NCBI GenBank assembly: GCA_002294665.1
Contig: DBFQ01000047.1
Location: 1 to 33,908 of the forward strand
DNA: 33,908 bases
From: Candidatus Aminicenantes bacterium UBA876
GTDB lineage: Bacteria; Acidobacteriota; Aminicenantia; UBA2199
Direction: 5' to 3'
Numbering within the stretch: the first letter of the stretch is position 1; each line of letters begins with the position of its first letter. Made by a program: the position numbers and the translations under genes. This document shows, one piece after another, positions 6,473-13,954 of the stretch. The notes beneath the pieces were generated by a model. The model was not told the origin of the DNA. It was given only the letters and a program-made list of their open reading frames with translations, and made no database searches.

Positions 6473-8743
6473 ATGAAATCCGCGGTCTTGTTATTGCTTG
6501 CCGGTATTCTGTTCTCTCCTTTTGCGGTGGCAGGCGGCTCTATTGCCGATCCTGCCGGCGAATACAGCGTCAAAAAGGAAAAGCCAAAGCAAATTGCCGC
6601 CAAAAACAACAAGAAAAAGAAAAAAGCAAAGCAACCGATTCCACAACCCCAGGAGGATTCCCGGCCGGTCGTTCTGGCTGATGAAACCCGCATCACCGAT
6701 GATGGTATGCATTATGATGGCCACGTCGAGGTCAGTTGGAAATCCTACCGCATCTTCGCCGACTCGGTGAAATACCAGCAGAAGCAACGCACCCTTATCG
6801 TTACGGGACGCGTGACCTTGACTTCCAAGGAGTCGGTGATCAGCGGCTCAAAACTGGTTTTCAACCTGGATGACCAGACCGGGGTGATGGAGGATGCCCA
6901 GGGATTGATGCCGCCATCGGTTTCCTACCTTGCCGATTACCTGCGCATGACGGATAAGGAAACCATGCGGTTTGATCGAATGACTTTCACCTCATGCAAC
7001 CAGCGTGTCCCGCGCTGGCAAATCCGCTGCCGCAAAGGCAAGATTGTCAAAGAACGCTATATCGACATGAAAGCGGTCACGCTGCGGGTAAAAAAAATCC
7101 CGGTGATGTTTCTTCCCTACATGCAATACCCGCTCGACCCGGACGGCCGCGCCACGGGTTTTTTATTTCCGCAAGTGGGGAATTCCAGCCAAAGAGGTTT
7201 CTTTATTCAAAACGCGTTTTTCTGGGATATCCGCCCCAATATCGATTTCACCCTGAATGTGGACTATTTCAGTAAGGTCGGTTGGGGATTCGGTCCGGAG
7301 TTGCGCTACCTGTTTCCTTCCCTTTCCGGGAGGGCTCATGTCTACTGGATGAAATTCAAGCCCGGGGATGCGGCCGACACCGAAAACAGATCGGATTACT
7401 ATATCGATATGGATAACCAGATTAACCTGGGATTTCTGAACAGCCGCCTGGTTTTGAAAGCCGATCATCCCAGCGATCCCAATTTTCTACGCCTTTTCAA
7501 CAACAATTTCGATACCGTACTGCAAACCCGGTTCGGCTATTCGTTGCATTGGAGTTCTTCCTATCGCAACATCACTTTCTCGGCCCAGGCTTCACGCAAT
7601 GAAACCTACTACACCTTCAACAATTCCTCACGCGTTCTCAAAACCATGCCGGGGATTGACCTGAATCTGAACCAGCAGGAATTGGGGCCGCTTCCCGGGA
7701 CCATATCGTTGCGTTTCTCGCTGGAGAGCATCGCACGCTCCGGTATCACCTATGAGGGTGAACCCGTATATGCGACCGATGTGACATCCAGGCGGATCAA
7801 CGTCGTTCCCAGATACACGCTGAACCTGCTGAAACTGCCTTGGTTTACCACGACGGTGAACCTGGAGTCGCGGCATAATTTTTACGATAAGAGCCTTGAT
7901 CCCGCTAACCGCAAGGTGGTCGATGAATCCCTGCACCTTTATTACAACCAGGCCCAGGTCAGTCTGAAAGGCCCCGGGTTCTTCCGGGTTTTTTCCGCCG
8001 AACGATTCCGCCTCAAGCATCTGATTGAACCTGAAGTGATGTTTCGGTACGTGGACCAGGTGGATCCCGATGACCTGGAACGTCTCATCCGCGTGGACAA
8101 TTACGATTTCCCGCCGTTTTCCAGCCTGACTTTTTCCCTCAGCCATTCGCTGTTGCTGAAAAAGCGCGATTCGGATGATTCCGCCCGGGAAATTTTTCGC
8201 CACACCATCTCTCAGCATTATTATCTGGATGAGGCGGAAGCCAATAAATTTCTGCAGATCGACGGTGAGTACCCGAAGTTTTCCGAATTGGAAAACCAGG
8301 TGCGTTTCCGTCCGGTCGAGGGCCTTTCCCTGGATTTTCGCGCTGCCTATAACCATTACATCCGCGATTTTCGCAATTTCGACGTCAGCCTTTCGTTTAA
8401 AGACCCTCGCGAACAGGTTTTCGGTGCGGTGACGTTCAGTTATTCCAAGAATCCCTACATGGTTTCCAATTACGTGTTCAACCGCACCGTGGTACGTGGA
8501 AGCTTCGGGTTTGATTTTCCTGATTTTCCCCTGAAGCTGCGCTCCGCGCTGGATTACGATTTTACGCTCAATAAATTCCGCTACGGTTCGATCATGCTGT
8601 TTTACGATTACCAATGCATTCGCTTCCAGGGTGAGTTCAAGGTCTTTCTCAGGGGGGCTGAAAACGATTTCCAGTTGCGTTTCGGCGTGTCCCTGGGAAA
8701 CATGGGCATGGTGAGTGAGCTCATGAGCCGGCCGACTGAGTGA
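6473..8743 (+). CDS. lptD: LPS-assembly outer-membrane protein LptD
   Basis: 756 residues. A signal peptide (MKSAVLLLLAGILFSPFAVAG) is followed by a Lys-rich linker, an OstA/LptA-like jellyroll region (about 65-150) and a long beta-barrel domain with alternating aromatic strands to the C-terminus. The junction carries the family signature: FTSCNQ, a second Cys in WQIRCRKGKI, then IPVMFLPYMQYPL and GRATGFLFPQVG. LptD with LptE inserts lipopolysaccharide into the outer leaflet of the outer membrane, so this gene shows the cell is diderm. The ATG at 6473 was preferred to TTG at 6467 because it gives a clean signal peptide. It overlaps or abuts the epimerase gene, which suggests one envelope operon. 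Confidence 0.93.
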   Translation: MKSAVLLLLAGILFSPFAVAGGSIADPAGEYSVKKEKPKQIAAKNNKKKKKAKQPIPQPQEDSRPVVLADETRITDDGMHYDGHVEVSWKSYRIFADSVKYQQKQRTLIVTGRVTLTSKESVISGSKLVFNLDDQTGVMEDAQGLMPPSVSYLADYLRMTDKETMRFDRMTFTSCNQRVPRWQIRCRKGKIVKERYIDMKAVTLRVKKIPVMFLPYMQYPLDPDGRATGFLFPQVGNSSQRGFFIQNAFFWDIRPNIDFTLNVDYFSKVGWGFGPELRYLFPSLSGRAHVYWMKFKPGDAADTENRSDYYIDMDNQINLGFLNSRLVLKADHPSDPNFLRLFNNNFDTVLQTRFGYSLHWSSSYRNITFSAQASRNETYYTFNNSSRVLKTMPGIDLNLNQQELGPLPGTISLRFSLESIARSGITYEGEPVYATDVTSRRINVVPRYTLNLLKLPWFTTTVNLESRHNFYDKSLDPANRKVVDESLHLYYNQAQVSLKGPGFFRVFSAERFRLKHLIEPEVMFRYVDQVDPDDLERLIRVDNYDFPPFSSLTFSLSHSLLLKKRDSDDSAREIFRHTISQHYYLDEAEANKFLQIDGEYPKFSELENQVRFRPVEGLSLDFRAAYNHYIRDFRNFDVSLSFKDPREQVFGAVTFSYSKNPYMVSNYVFNRTVVRGSFGFDFPDFPLKLRSALDYDFTLNKFRYGSIMLFYDYQCIRFQGEFKVFLRGAENDFQLRFGVSLGNMGMVSELMSRPTE

Positions 8744-8745
8744 GC

Positions 8746-9693
8746 ATGAAAAGAGTCTTGATCACGGGATGTTCCGGATTTCTGGGGCGCCACCTGGTGG
8801 ATCTGCTGGGCGGCGACTCGCAATACCGTCTTTTCGGGCTCACGGATGTGGAAGATGACGTGATACCGGGAGTTGAAATCCGTCATCTGGATATTCGGGA
8901 CCGCGAAAGCCTGTTTTCGGCAATTGACGCCTGGAAACCCCAGCAGGTGTTTCACCTGGCGGCGATCACCAACGTGGGTTTCTCCTGGACGCATCAGCAG
9001 TTGACCTATGAGGTGAATTTCATGGGCACGCTGCATCTGCTGGAGGCTCTTGTCCGCTCGGTTCCGCACAGCCGGGTCCTGGTCATGAGCTCCGCGGAAA
9101 TTGCGGGACTGGATGTACAACAGACCCCGGAAGGGCCGCAGCTTTTCATTCGCAGCCCATATGCCCTGTCCAAGGCCGCCATGGAAATGCTGGCGTCCCT
9201 TTTCATTGCCGAGGGCAATCTGACCGTGGTTCCCGTGCGGGCCTTCAATTTTACGGGTCCTGGGCAGGGTGAGCAATTCGTGGCATCCGATTTTGCCCGC
9301 CAGGTGGCCCGGATAGAAGCCGAATTGGCGCCACCTGTGATTCAGGTGGGAAACCTGTCTGCACGCAGGGATTTCTCGGATGTCAGGGATATGGCGCGCT
9401 ATGTCGCTGCGGCCGGTTTCTACGGCGAAAACGGGCGCCTGATGCGCCTGGGGTCCGGGCGGGTGATTGAAATCGGTCAAATCCTGGACACCTTGTTGTC
9501 GCTGAGCCGCGTTCCCATCCGTGTCGAGGTGAAGCCGGAACGTTTCCGCCCCCTGGACATTCCCGAATTGAAAGGCGATTGCCCGATCCTGCACAAAGAA
9601 ATGGGCCTGTCGCCGCGATACTCGTTGGAACAGACCCTGTCTGACCTGCTTGACGAGTGGCGCGGCAAGGTGCGGGGAGACAAAAAGGTTTGA
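8746..9693 (+). CDS. NAD-dependent epimerase/dehydratase (nucleotide-sugar SDR)
   Basis: 315 residues. An extended short-chain dehydrogenase with the Rossmann motif GCSGFLG (residues 8-14), an HLDIRD adenine-side segment, HLAAITNV and the catalytic Y-x3-K in SPYALSKAAME. The layout resembles GDP-mannose 4,6-dehydratase and GDP-4-keto-6-deoxymannose reductase (Rmd), including RDFSDVRD, but the exact nucleotide-sugar cannot be read. The ATG lies 2 bp after the lptD stop; an alternative GTG at 8740 would overlap that stop. With lptD upstream and a glycosyltransferase downstream it probably supplies an activated sugar for LPS or capsule. Confidence 0.9.
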   Translation: MKRVLITGCSGFLGRHLVDLLGGDSQYRLFGLTDVEDDVIPGVEIRHLDIRDRESLFSAIDAWKPQQVFHLAAITNVGFSWTHQQLTYEVNFMGTLHLLEALVRSVPHSRVLVMSSAEIAGLDVQQTPEGPQLFIRSPYALSKAAMEMLASLFIAEGNLTVVPVRAFNFTGPGQGEQFVASDFARQVARIEAELAPPVIQVGNLSARRDFSDVRDMARYVAAAGFYGENGRLMRLGSGRVIEIGQILDTLLSLSRVPIRVEVKPERFRPLDIPELKGDCPILHKEMGLSPRYSLEQTLSDLLDEWRGKVRGDKKV

Positions 9694-10847
9694 GAATCCT
9701 GCACCTGACCGATCGTTGGATCACTGGAGGCGGACAGGAGCATATCTTCCGTGTCTGCGAGGGCATGCCGCAGCATGACTTTGTGGTGATGGCCGCTCAT
9801 GATGGTCCCGCGCGCAGCCGCTTCATGGCTTTAGATAACCTGGAAACCCGGACGGGTCCGGCTGCGCCGCATGCAGTTGAATCCATCAGGCCGGATTTGA
9901 TCCATTTTCACCATCTGCGACCGTTGCTGCGCTGGCTCTGTTTTCCGTCACGATCCGACGACGCGCCCACGGTGGTCACTGTGCACGGATTGCACGTGCG
10001 TCAATACGATTTCCGTCTGACGCCCCAGGCCTGGATTTTGGGACGCATGCGCAGGTTCCTTGAAAAGCGGCTTCTGCGCCGAGTCGGGCGGGTGGTGGCG
10101 GTTTCCCGCGAAGACCGTGACTACATGCAGCAACGATACGGCTTGCACAATGTGGTTACCATCGCCAACGGCATTGCTCCACCCGCGGATGATGCGCATG
10201 GCGCGGATACCGCCGCACGCTGGATGGCGCGCCCGGTAAACGGTCTGGTCGCCCTGGTTCCAGCCCGTTTTGAATTCCAGAAGGGTCATGACATCCTGAT
10301 TCGCGCGCTGGCGCATCCGTCTCTGGATCCATTGCGTGATCGTATTGTCTTCGTGCTTGCCGGTGACGGCCCCCGTCGTCACAAGATGCAACGCATGGCC
10401 ATGAAACTGGGCGTCGACGGGAACCTGCGTTTTGCGGGCGACTGCAGCCATGCGACGGTAATGGCCATGATGGCGGCCTGTGACCTGGTGGTATTGCCCT
10501 CCAGGTGGGAAGGATTGCCGATCGCCTTGCTGGAGGCCGGCATGAGGGGGTGCGCGGTGCTGGCGTCGGATGCCTGCGGCAACCGGGAAATCCTGGAACA
10601 TGATCGCGGCCTGATGTTTCGCAACAATCGCTGCGAAAGCCTGGCGGAGAAACTGGCGCAGATCCTGGGTGAACCCGGGGTGCTGTCCAACCTGGGTGAA
10701 GCGTTGCGCGTATTCGTATCGTCCGAGTATTCTCTGGAAAAGATGTTGTCCCGGTTGGAGCGGCTGTACAGAGAGGAACTGGGAAAATGCGCCGGGCAGC
10801 CAGTGAAAAGTGAAAAGGCTAAAGTGAAAAGTAAAGGCGCTTCATGA
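9690..10847 (+). CDS. Glycosyltransferase family 4
   Basis: 385 residues. A GT-B enzyme with an N-terminal TGGGQEH acceptor-loop signature, VVTVHGLH, VAVSREDRD and a C-terminal GT4 donor domain: ALVPARFEFQKGHD, then the EX7E motif within EGLPIALLEAG. It would transfer a nucleotide-activated sugar retaining configuration, probably to LPS or another surface glycan, in the cytoplasm. I chose TTG at 9690 (TTGA overlap with the upstream stop, GGGGAG upstream) over GTG at 9657, which would extend it by 11 residues. The C-terminal tail KSEKAKVKSKGAS is encoded by an AAAGTGAAAAG repeat and looks like a recent extension into repeat DNA. Confidence 0.9.
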   Translation: MRILHLTDRWITGGGQEHIFRVCEGMPQHDFVVMAAHDGPARSRFMALDNLETRTGPAAPHAVESIRPDLIHFHHLRPLLRWLCFPSRSDDAPTVVTVHGLHVRQYDFRLTPQAWILGRMRRFLEKRLLRRVGRVVAVSREDRDYMQQRYGLHNVVTIANGIAPPADDAHGADTAARWMARPVNGLVALVPARFEFQKGHDILIRALAHPSLDPLRDRIVFVLAGDGPRRHKMQRMAMKLGVDGNLRFAGDCSHATVMAMMAACDLVVLPSRWEGLPIALLEAGMRGCAVLASDACGNREILEHDRGLMFRNNRCESLAEKLAQILGEPGVLSNLGEALRVFVSSEYSLEKMLSRLERLYREELGKCAGQPVKSEKAKVKSKGAS

Positions 10848-10848
10848 A

Positions 10849-10898
10849 CCGCCCTGAAGAACGTAGAAGGTAAAAGGTTCCAGTTCCCGGCGAGGGGC
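10849..10898 (-). repeat. 50-bp dispersed repeat, copy B (inverted)
   Basis: Reverse complement of 371-420 with about four differences. It begins 1 bp past the glycosyltransferase stop codon, so the two copies share the property of lying right behind a gene. Unlike copy A it is not followed by the REP-like hairpin. An imperfect palindrome (GGCGCTTCA/TGAACCGCC) covers its junction with the stop codon. Confidence 0.85.
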
Positions 10899-10962
10899 GG
10901 AAGGACAACATTCAGTTAGTCGATAGTGAAAACTTTTACAACTCTTTTTGCTTTTTACCTCT

Positions 10963-11991
10963 TCAACCGTTCGACTTGTTGTTTTCATGCTCCTCGGAAG
11001 TATCTCCCAGGTAAAAAGGATTGGTGATGATCCAGGGCAGGTGGGAAAAGCGGTTGCGCGGCACACGGACTTCCACGCGGTAGACTCCGGGCTTGTCAAT
11101 GTCCCAGATAACCTGTTTCTGCAGACGGGGAGGCGTGTTGGCCACCGGTTCACCATTGCGCACCAGGAAAACCTGAGTGGGAAATGTGAAGGGCGTGTTC
11201 ACCCGCAGTTTGCCCTTGTATCTGGGATCCATATCGCCCATTTGTACGACTTCCGGCCCATTTGCGGGAAAAAAGCAGGCGTCGAACCCGTTGGCCGGCG
11301 CAATGGCTTCAATGGCGTTGAAGAAATGTCCATCCGCGATCGCCTGAAGCAGAATCGACATCGATTCGCGGGGATCTTTGACCAATTCACGTTTGATGCG
11401 CGCGTACACGGTCAGGGTTTCGCACTTGGCGCGGAAGGAAGGCAGCTTGCCATTCGCGAAGCCGGGCAATGAAAAACCTCCACATGGCCCCAGGTTGAAA
11501 ATCCCCGGATTCTGTCTGCGGAGCGTGGCCTGGTCCCATTGGGGCAGGGACTTGTCGGACGCGTCGACTGCGCTGAGCAGTGCGTAACTGGAGTTGAAAA
11601 GATAACGGGAGGCCATCACCATGCGGGAAAGCAGGGGGACCTTTTCCAGGTGGAAAAAGAGGTTGAGGACGTCATAATCCGCGACACGTTTGGCGGATTC
11701 AATGATCAATGCGTTCCGGCACCAGGCGGCTGTATCCGTGCTGATCGACGTGTCGGGTTCTGACACGTGCAGCAGAACGAAGTTCAGCGACAGTTCGTTG
11801 GCCGTCTGACAGATCGAATCCTGCTGCAGAAGAAGCTGTTCACGGCTGAATGCGGATGCGTACACTCCCTTGACGTACCGCGAAGGCAATGACGCCAGGT
11901 TGGCTTCCTTGCGATAACGCATGATCGGCATCACCAGCAGGGCAAATAGAATCAGGACAATAAACGCAGTCGCGCGCAGTCTTTTTTGCAT
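10963..11991 (-). CDS. Membrane-anchored PHP-like protein of unknown function
   Basis: 342 residues. One N-terminal transmembrane or uncleaved signal segment (RATAFIVLILFALLVMPIM) would place the rest in the periplasm. The C-terminus, GVYRVEVRVPRN followed by PWIITNPFYL, and the preceding AIADGHFFNAIEAI segment resemble the end of CehA/McbA-type PHP-domain metallohydrolases. The N-terminal metal-ligand histidine motifs (HxH) of PHP enzymes are not apparent, so it may be catalytically inactive or act by other residues. ATG at 11991 was chosen because AGGA lies upstream and a TATAAT promoter stands before it; the frame remains open another 40 codons upstream through that promoter. It is convergent with the glycosyltransferase gene and divergent from the CDF gene. 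Confidence 0.8.
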   Translation of the reverse strand: MQKRLRATAFIVLILFALLVMPIMRYRKEANLASLPSRYVKGVYASAFSREQLLLQQDSICQTANELSLNFVLLHVSEPDTSISTDTAAWCRNALIIESAKRVADYDVLNLFFHLEKVPLLSRMVMASRYLFNSSYALLSAVDASDKSLPQWDQATLRRQNPGIFNLGPCGGFSLPGFANGKLPSFRAKCETLTVYARIKRELVKDPRESMSILLQAIADGHFFNAIEAIAPANGFDACFFPANGPEVVQMGDMDPRYKGKLRVNTPFTFPTQVFLVRNGEPVANTPPRLQKQVIWDIDKPGVYRVEVRVPRNRFSHLPWIITNPFYLGDTSEEHENNKSNG

Positions 11992-12015
11992 TGGTTTTCC
12001 TGGTTGAATCGAGTC

Positions 12016-12045
12016 ATTATAGCATCCCGGAACGGACGCCGTCAA
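12016..12045 (-). promoter_or_regulatory. Promoter of the PHP-like gene
   Basis: Minus-strand TTGACG (12040-12045), 18 bp, perfect TATAAT (12016-12021). Predicted leader is about 18 nt and includes AGGA before the ATG at 11991. It is back to back with the CDF promoter, whose -35 starts at 12058. Confidence 0.7.
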
Positions 12046-12057
12046 AGCAGGCCGCGG

Positions 12058-12086
12058 TTGACACCCCGGGCATGAGGCTATAAAAT
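12058..12086 (+). promoter_or_regulatory. Leaderless-type promoter of the CDF operon
   Basis: TTGACA (12058-12063), 17 bp, TAAAAT (12081-12086). The ATG at 12093 is 6 nt past the -10, at the expected transcription start. No Shine-Dalgarno precedes it. Confidence 0.7.
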
Positions 12087-12092
12087 GGGCAA

Positions 12093-13016
12093 ATGAAAGC
12101 CAGGGACTCATCCATCCCCGTTGTTCTGTTTGCCTTCGGAGCCAATCTGATCATCGCCCTGGTGAAATTCCTGGTTTTTCTTTTGACCCGGTCTTCCGCG
12201 ATTCTGGCGGAAACGGTTCATTCGCTTGCCGACACCATGAACCAGGTGCTCTTGCTGGTGGGAATCCGCAAGGGCCGCCGGGAACCGGATCAGCTCCATC
12301 CGTTCGGCTTTTCCGGCGAGCTCTATTTCTGGTCTTTTATCGTGGCCATGCTCCTGTTCACGGCCGGTTCTGTCTATTCCATCTGGCAGGGGATCAACAA
12401 GCTCATGAACCCTGTACCGGTCCAGCAGATCCATTATGCGTTTGCCATCCTGGGAGTAGCGATCATCGCCGAAGGCACGGCGTTCATGAAGGCCAGCCGC
12501 ATGGTACAGAAAGAGCGCCGCGGCAGGAGCGTGTACAGGTATCTGCGCAGCACCAAGAAATCCGAGTTGATCGTCGTGTTCATGGAAGACCTGGCCGCGT
12601 TGATCGGCTTGTGTATTGCTGCCGCATGCCTGATCCTGGAGCAGTTGACCGGGTTGCTGGTATTTGACGCGTTGGCTTCAGTGCTGATCGGAGTACTTCT
12701 GGCCGCCGTGGCATTTTTCCTGGCCCTTGAAACCAAATCCCTGCTGGTCGGGGAAGCGGCCGATCCCGAAGTGATCGGGGGAGTGCGCCATATTCTGCAT
12801 GATGATGACAGCGTCAACCGGGTCATCGCTTTGCGCAGCCTCCATCTGGGACCCGAAGACATTCTGCTCGCCGTTAAACTGGAATTCAACGAAAGGCTGA
12901 ACGCGCGGGAGATTTCCAACCTGATCAACGGATTTGAACGCGACATCCGCCAGCGGTATCCCCAGATCCGCCGCATTTTTATCGAACCCGATATATTTCG
13001 TGCCGGTACAACCTAG
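12093..13016 (+). CDS. Cation diffusion facilitator (CDF) transporter
   Basis: 307 residues with about six hydrophobic segments and a C-terminal cytoplasmic ferredoxin-like domain (from about 210). HSLADTMNQ in TM2 (H43, D47) gives half of the metal site, and HPFGFSGELYFWSF follows. TM5 has FMEDLAALIG, so the usual HxxxD pair is replaced by an ED motif, as in the SLC30A9-like branch of the family. It exports divalent metal (Zn, Mn, Fe or Co) in exchange for protons across the inner membrane. It is the first gene of the operon with polyprenyl synthase (5 bp gap) and dxs; I see no functional reason for that link beyond co-transcription. Confidence 0.9.
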   Translation: MKARDSSIPVVLFAFGANLIIALVKFLVFLLTRSSAILAETVHSLADTMNQVLLLVGIRKGRREPDQLHPFGFSGELYFWSFIVAMLLFTAGSVYSIWQGINKLMNPVPVQQIHYAFAILGVAIIAEGTAFMKASRMVQKERRGRSVYRYLRSTKKSELIVVFMEDLAALIGLCIAAACLILEQLTGLLVFDALASVLIGVLLAAVAFFLALETKSLLVGEAADPEVIGGVRHILHDDDSVNRVIALRSLHLGPEDILLAVKLEFNERLNAREISNLINGFERDIRQRYPQIRRIFIEPDIFRAGTT

Positions 13017-13021
13017 ACGCC

Positions 13022-13954
13022 ATGCCTACCCATCATCCTGATCATCGTGACCCTGACAGCCGCATCCCCGGGATGGACAACCATGAGATGAAAGCCGCAC
13101 TGGCCTACTTTTCCGCCATGGAGGAACGCATTCAGCGGGCTTTAACCGCACACCTTGATCCCGATCGTGGAACGCTGGAAGCGGCGGTACACTACGCGCT
13201 GGAAGTCAAGGGAAAGCGGCTGCGCCCGATGATTATGCTGACCCTGGCTGAGGCCCTGGGCGGGGATCCGCAACAATTCATGGGTTTGGCCACGGCCATG
13301 GAATACATCCACACGTATTCGCTGATTCATGATGATCACCCCTCGATGGATAATGATGATTACCGGCGCGGTCAGCCGACCGTGCATCGCCGTTTCAACG
13401 ATGCCGTCGCTTTGCTGGCCGGAGATACCCTGCTGACAATGGCGTTTGAAAAAATCGCTTCTGAATCCGGCTTTTCCGCAGAAGCCCGCATCCATTTCAT
13501 TCAACTCATCACCGAATGCATCGGGATGCAGGGTATGGCCGGAGGCCAGGCCCTGGACCTTGAGTTCAGCGGTGATCCCGCTGCCATTCGCGAAATTCAC
13601 CGCTTGAAAACCGGCGAGTTGATCCGCGGTATCATGGTGGGAACAGGGCGACTCATGGGCCTGGACGCGGAACGGATCCAGGCGCTTGACCGGGCCGGCA
13701 AAGAGATCGGTACCGCTTTCCAACTGGCGGATGACCTGCTGGATGTACTGGGGGACGAGGAACTGGTCGGCAAGAAGCTGCATAAAGACAGCGCCAACCG
13801 CAGTCCCAATGCGGCTTTGTTTTTCGGAATCGATTCCGTGCGGCAGGAGATCGATCGCTTGTTCCGGGTTACCATGGATGAGTTGAAAAAAGTGGGAATC
13901 ACTTTTTCCCCGTTCCTGGTCCTGATGCATATGATGGTCTACAGGGAACACTGA
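13022..13954 (+). CDS. ispA: Polyprenyl (farnesyl/geranylgeranyl) diphosphate synthase
   Basis: 310 residues. A class I trans-prenyltransferase that condenses IPP with allylic diphosphates. GKRLRPM binds IPP. The first Asp-rich motif is in HDDHPSMDNDDYRRG, the bacterial DDx4D form, and the second is in FQLADDLLDV. The segment before the first motif (EYIHTYSLIHDD) resembles E. coli IspA, favouring C15 product, but chain length cannot be settled by eye. The first ATG (13022) is used, although the first 17 residues are polar and low in conservation, so translation from 13073 or 13088 is possible. dxs follows with a TGATG stop-start overlap, so precursor and prenyl synthesis are co-expressed. Confidence 0.9.
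   Translation: MPTHHPDHRDPDSRIPGMDNHEMKAALAYFSAMEERIQRALTAHLDPDRGTLEAAVHYALEVKGKRLRPMIMLTLAEALGGDPQQFMGLATAMEYIHTYSLIHDDHPSMDNDDYRRGQPTVHRRFNDAVALLAGDTLLTMAFEKIASESGFSAEARIHFIQLITECIGMQGMAGGQALDLEFSGDPAAIREIHRLKTGELIRGIMVGTGRLMGLDAERIQALDRAGKEIGTAFQLADDLLDVLGDEELVGKKLHKDSANRSPNAALFFGIDSVRQEIDRLFRVTMDELKKVGITFSPFLVLMHMMVYREH

Noticed and set aside
7628..9594. Two 328-codon minus-strand frames opposite lptD and the epimerase gene
   Set aside because: Shadows of clear plus-strand genes, with no motifs or ribosome sites.
11992..12111. 40-codon N-terminal extension of the PHP-like protein
   Set aside because: It would cover the TATAAT promoter and the start of the divergent CDF gene; the ATG at 11991 has its own ribosome site.
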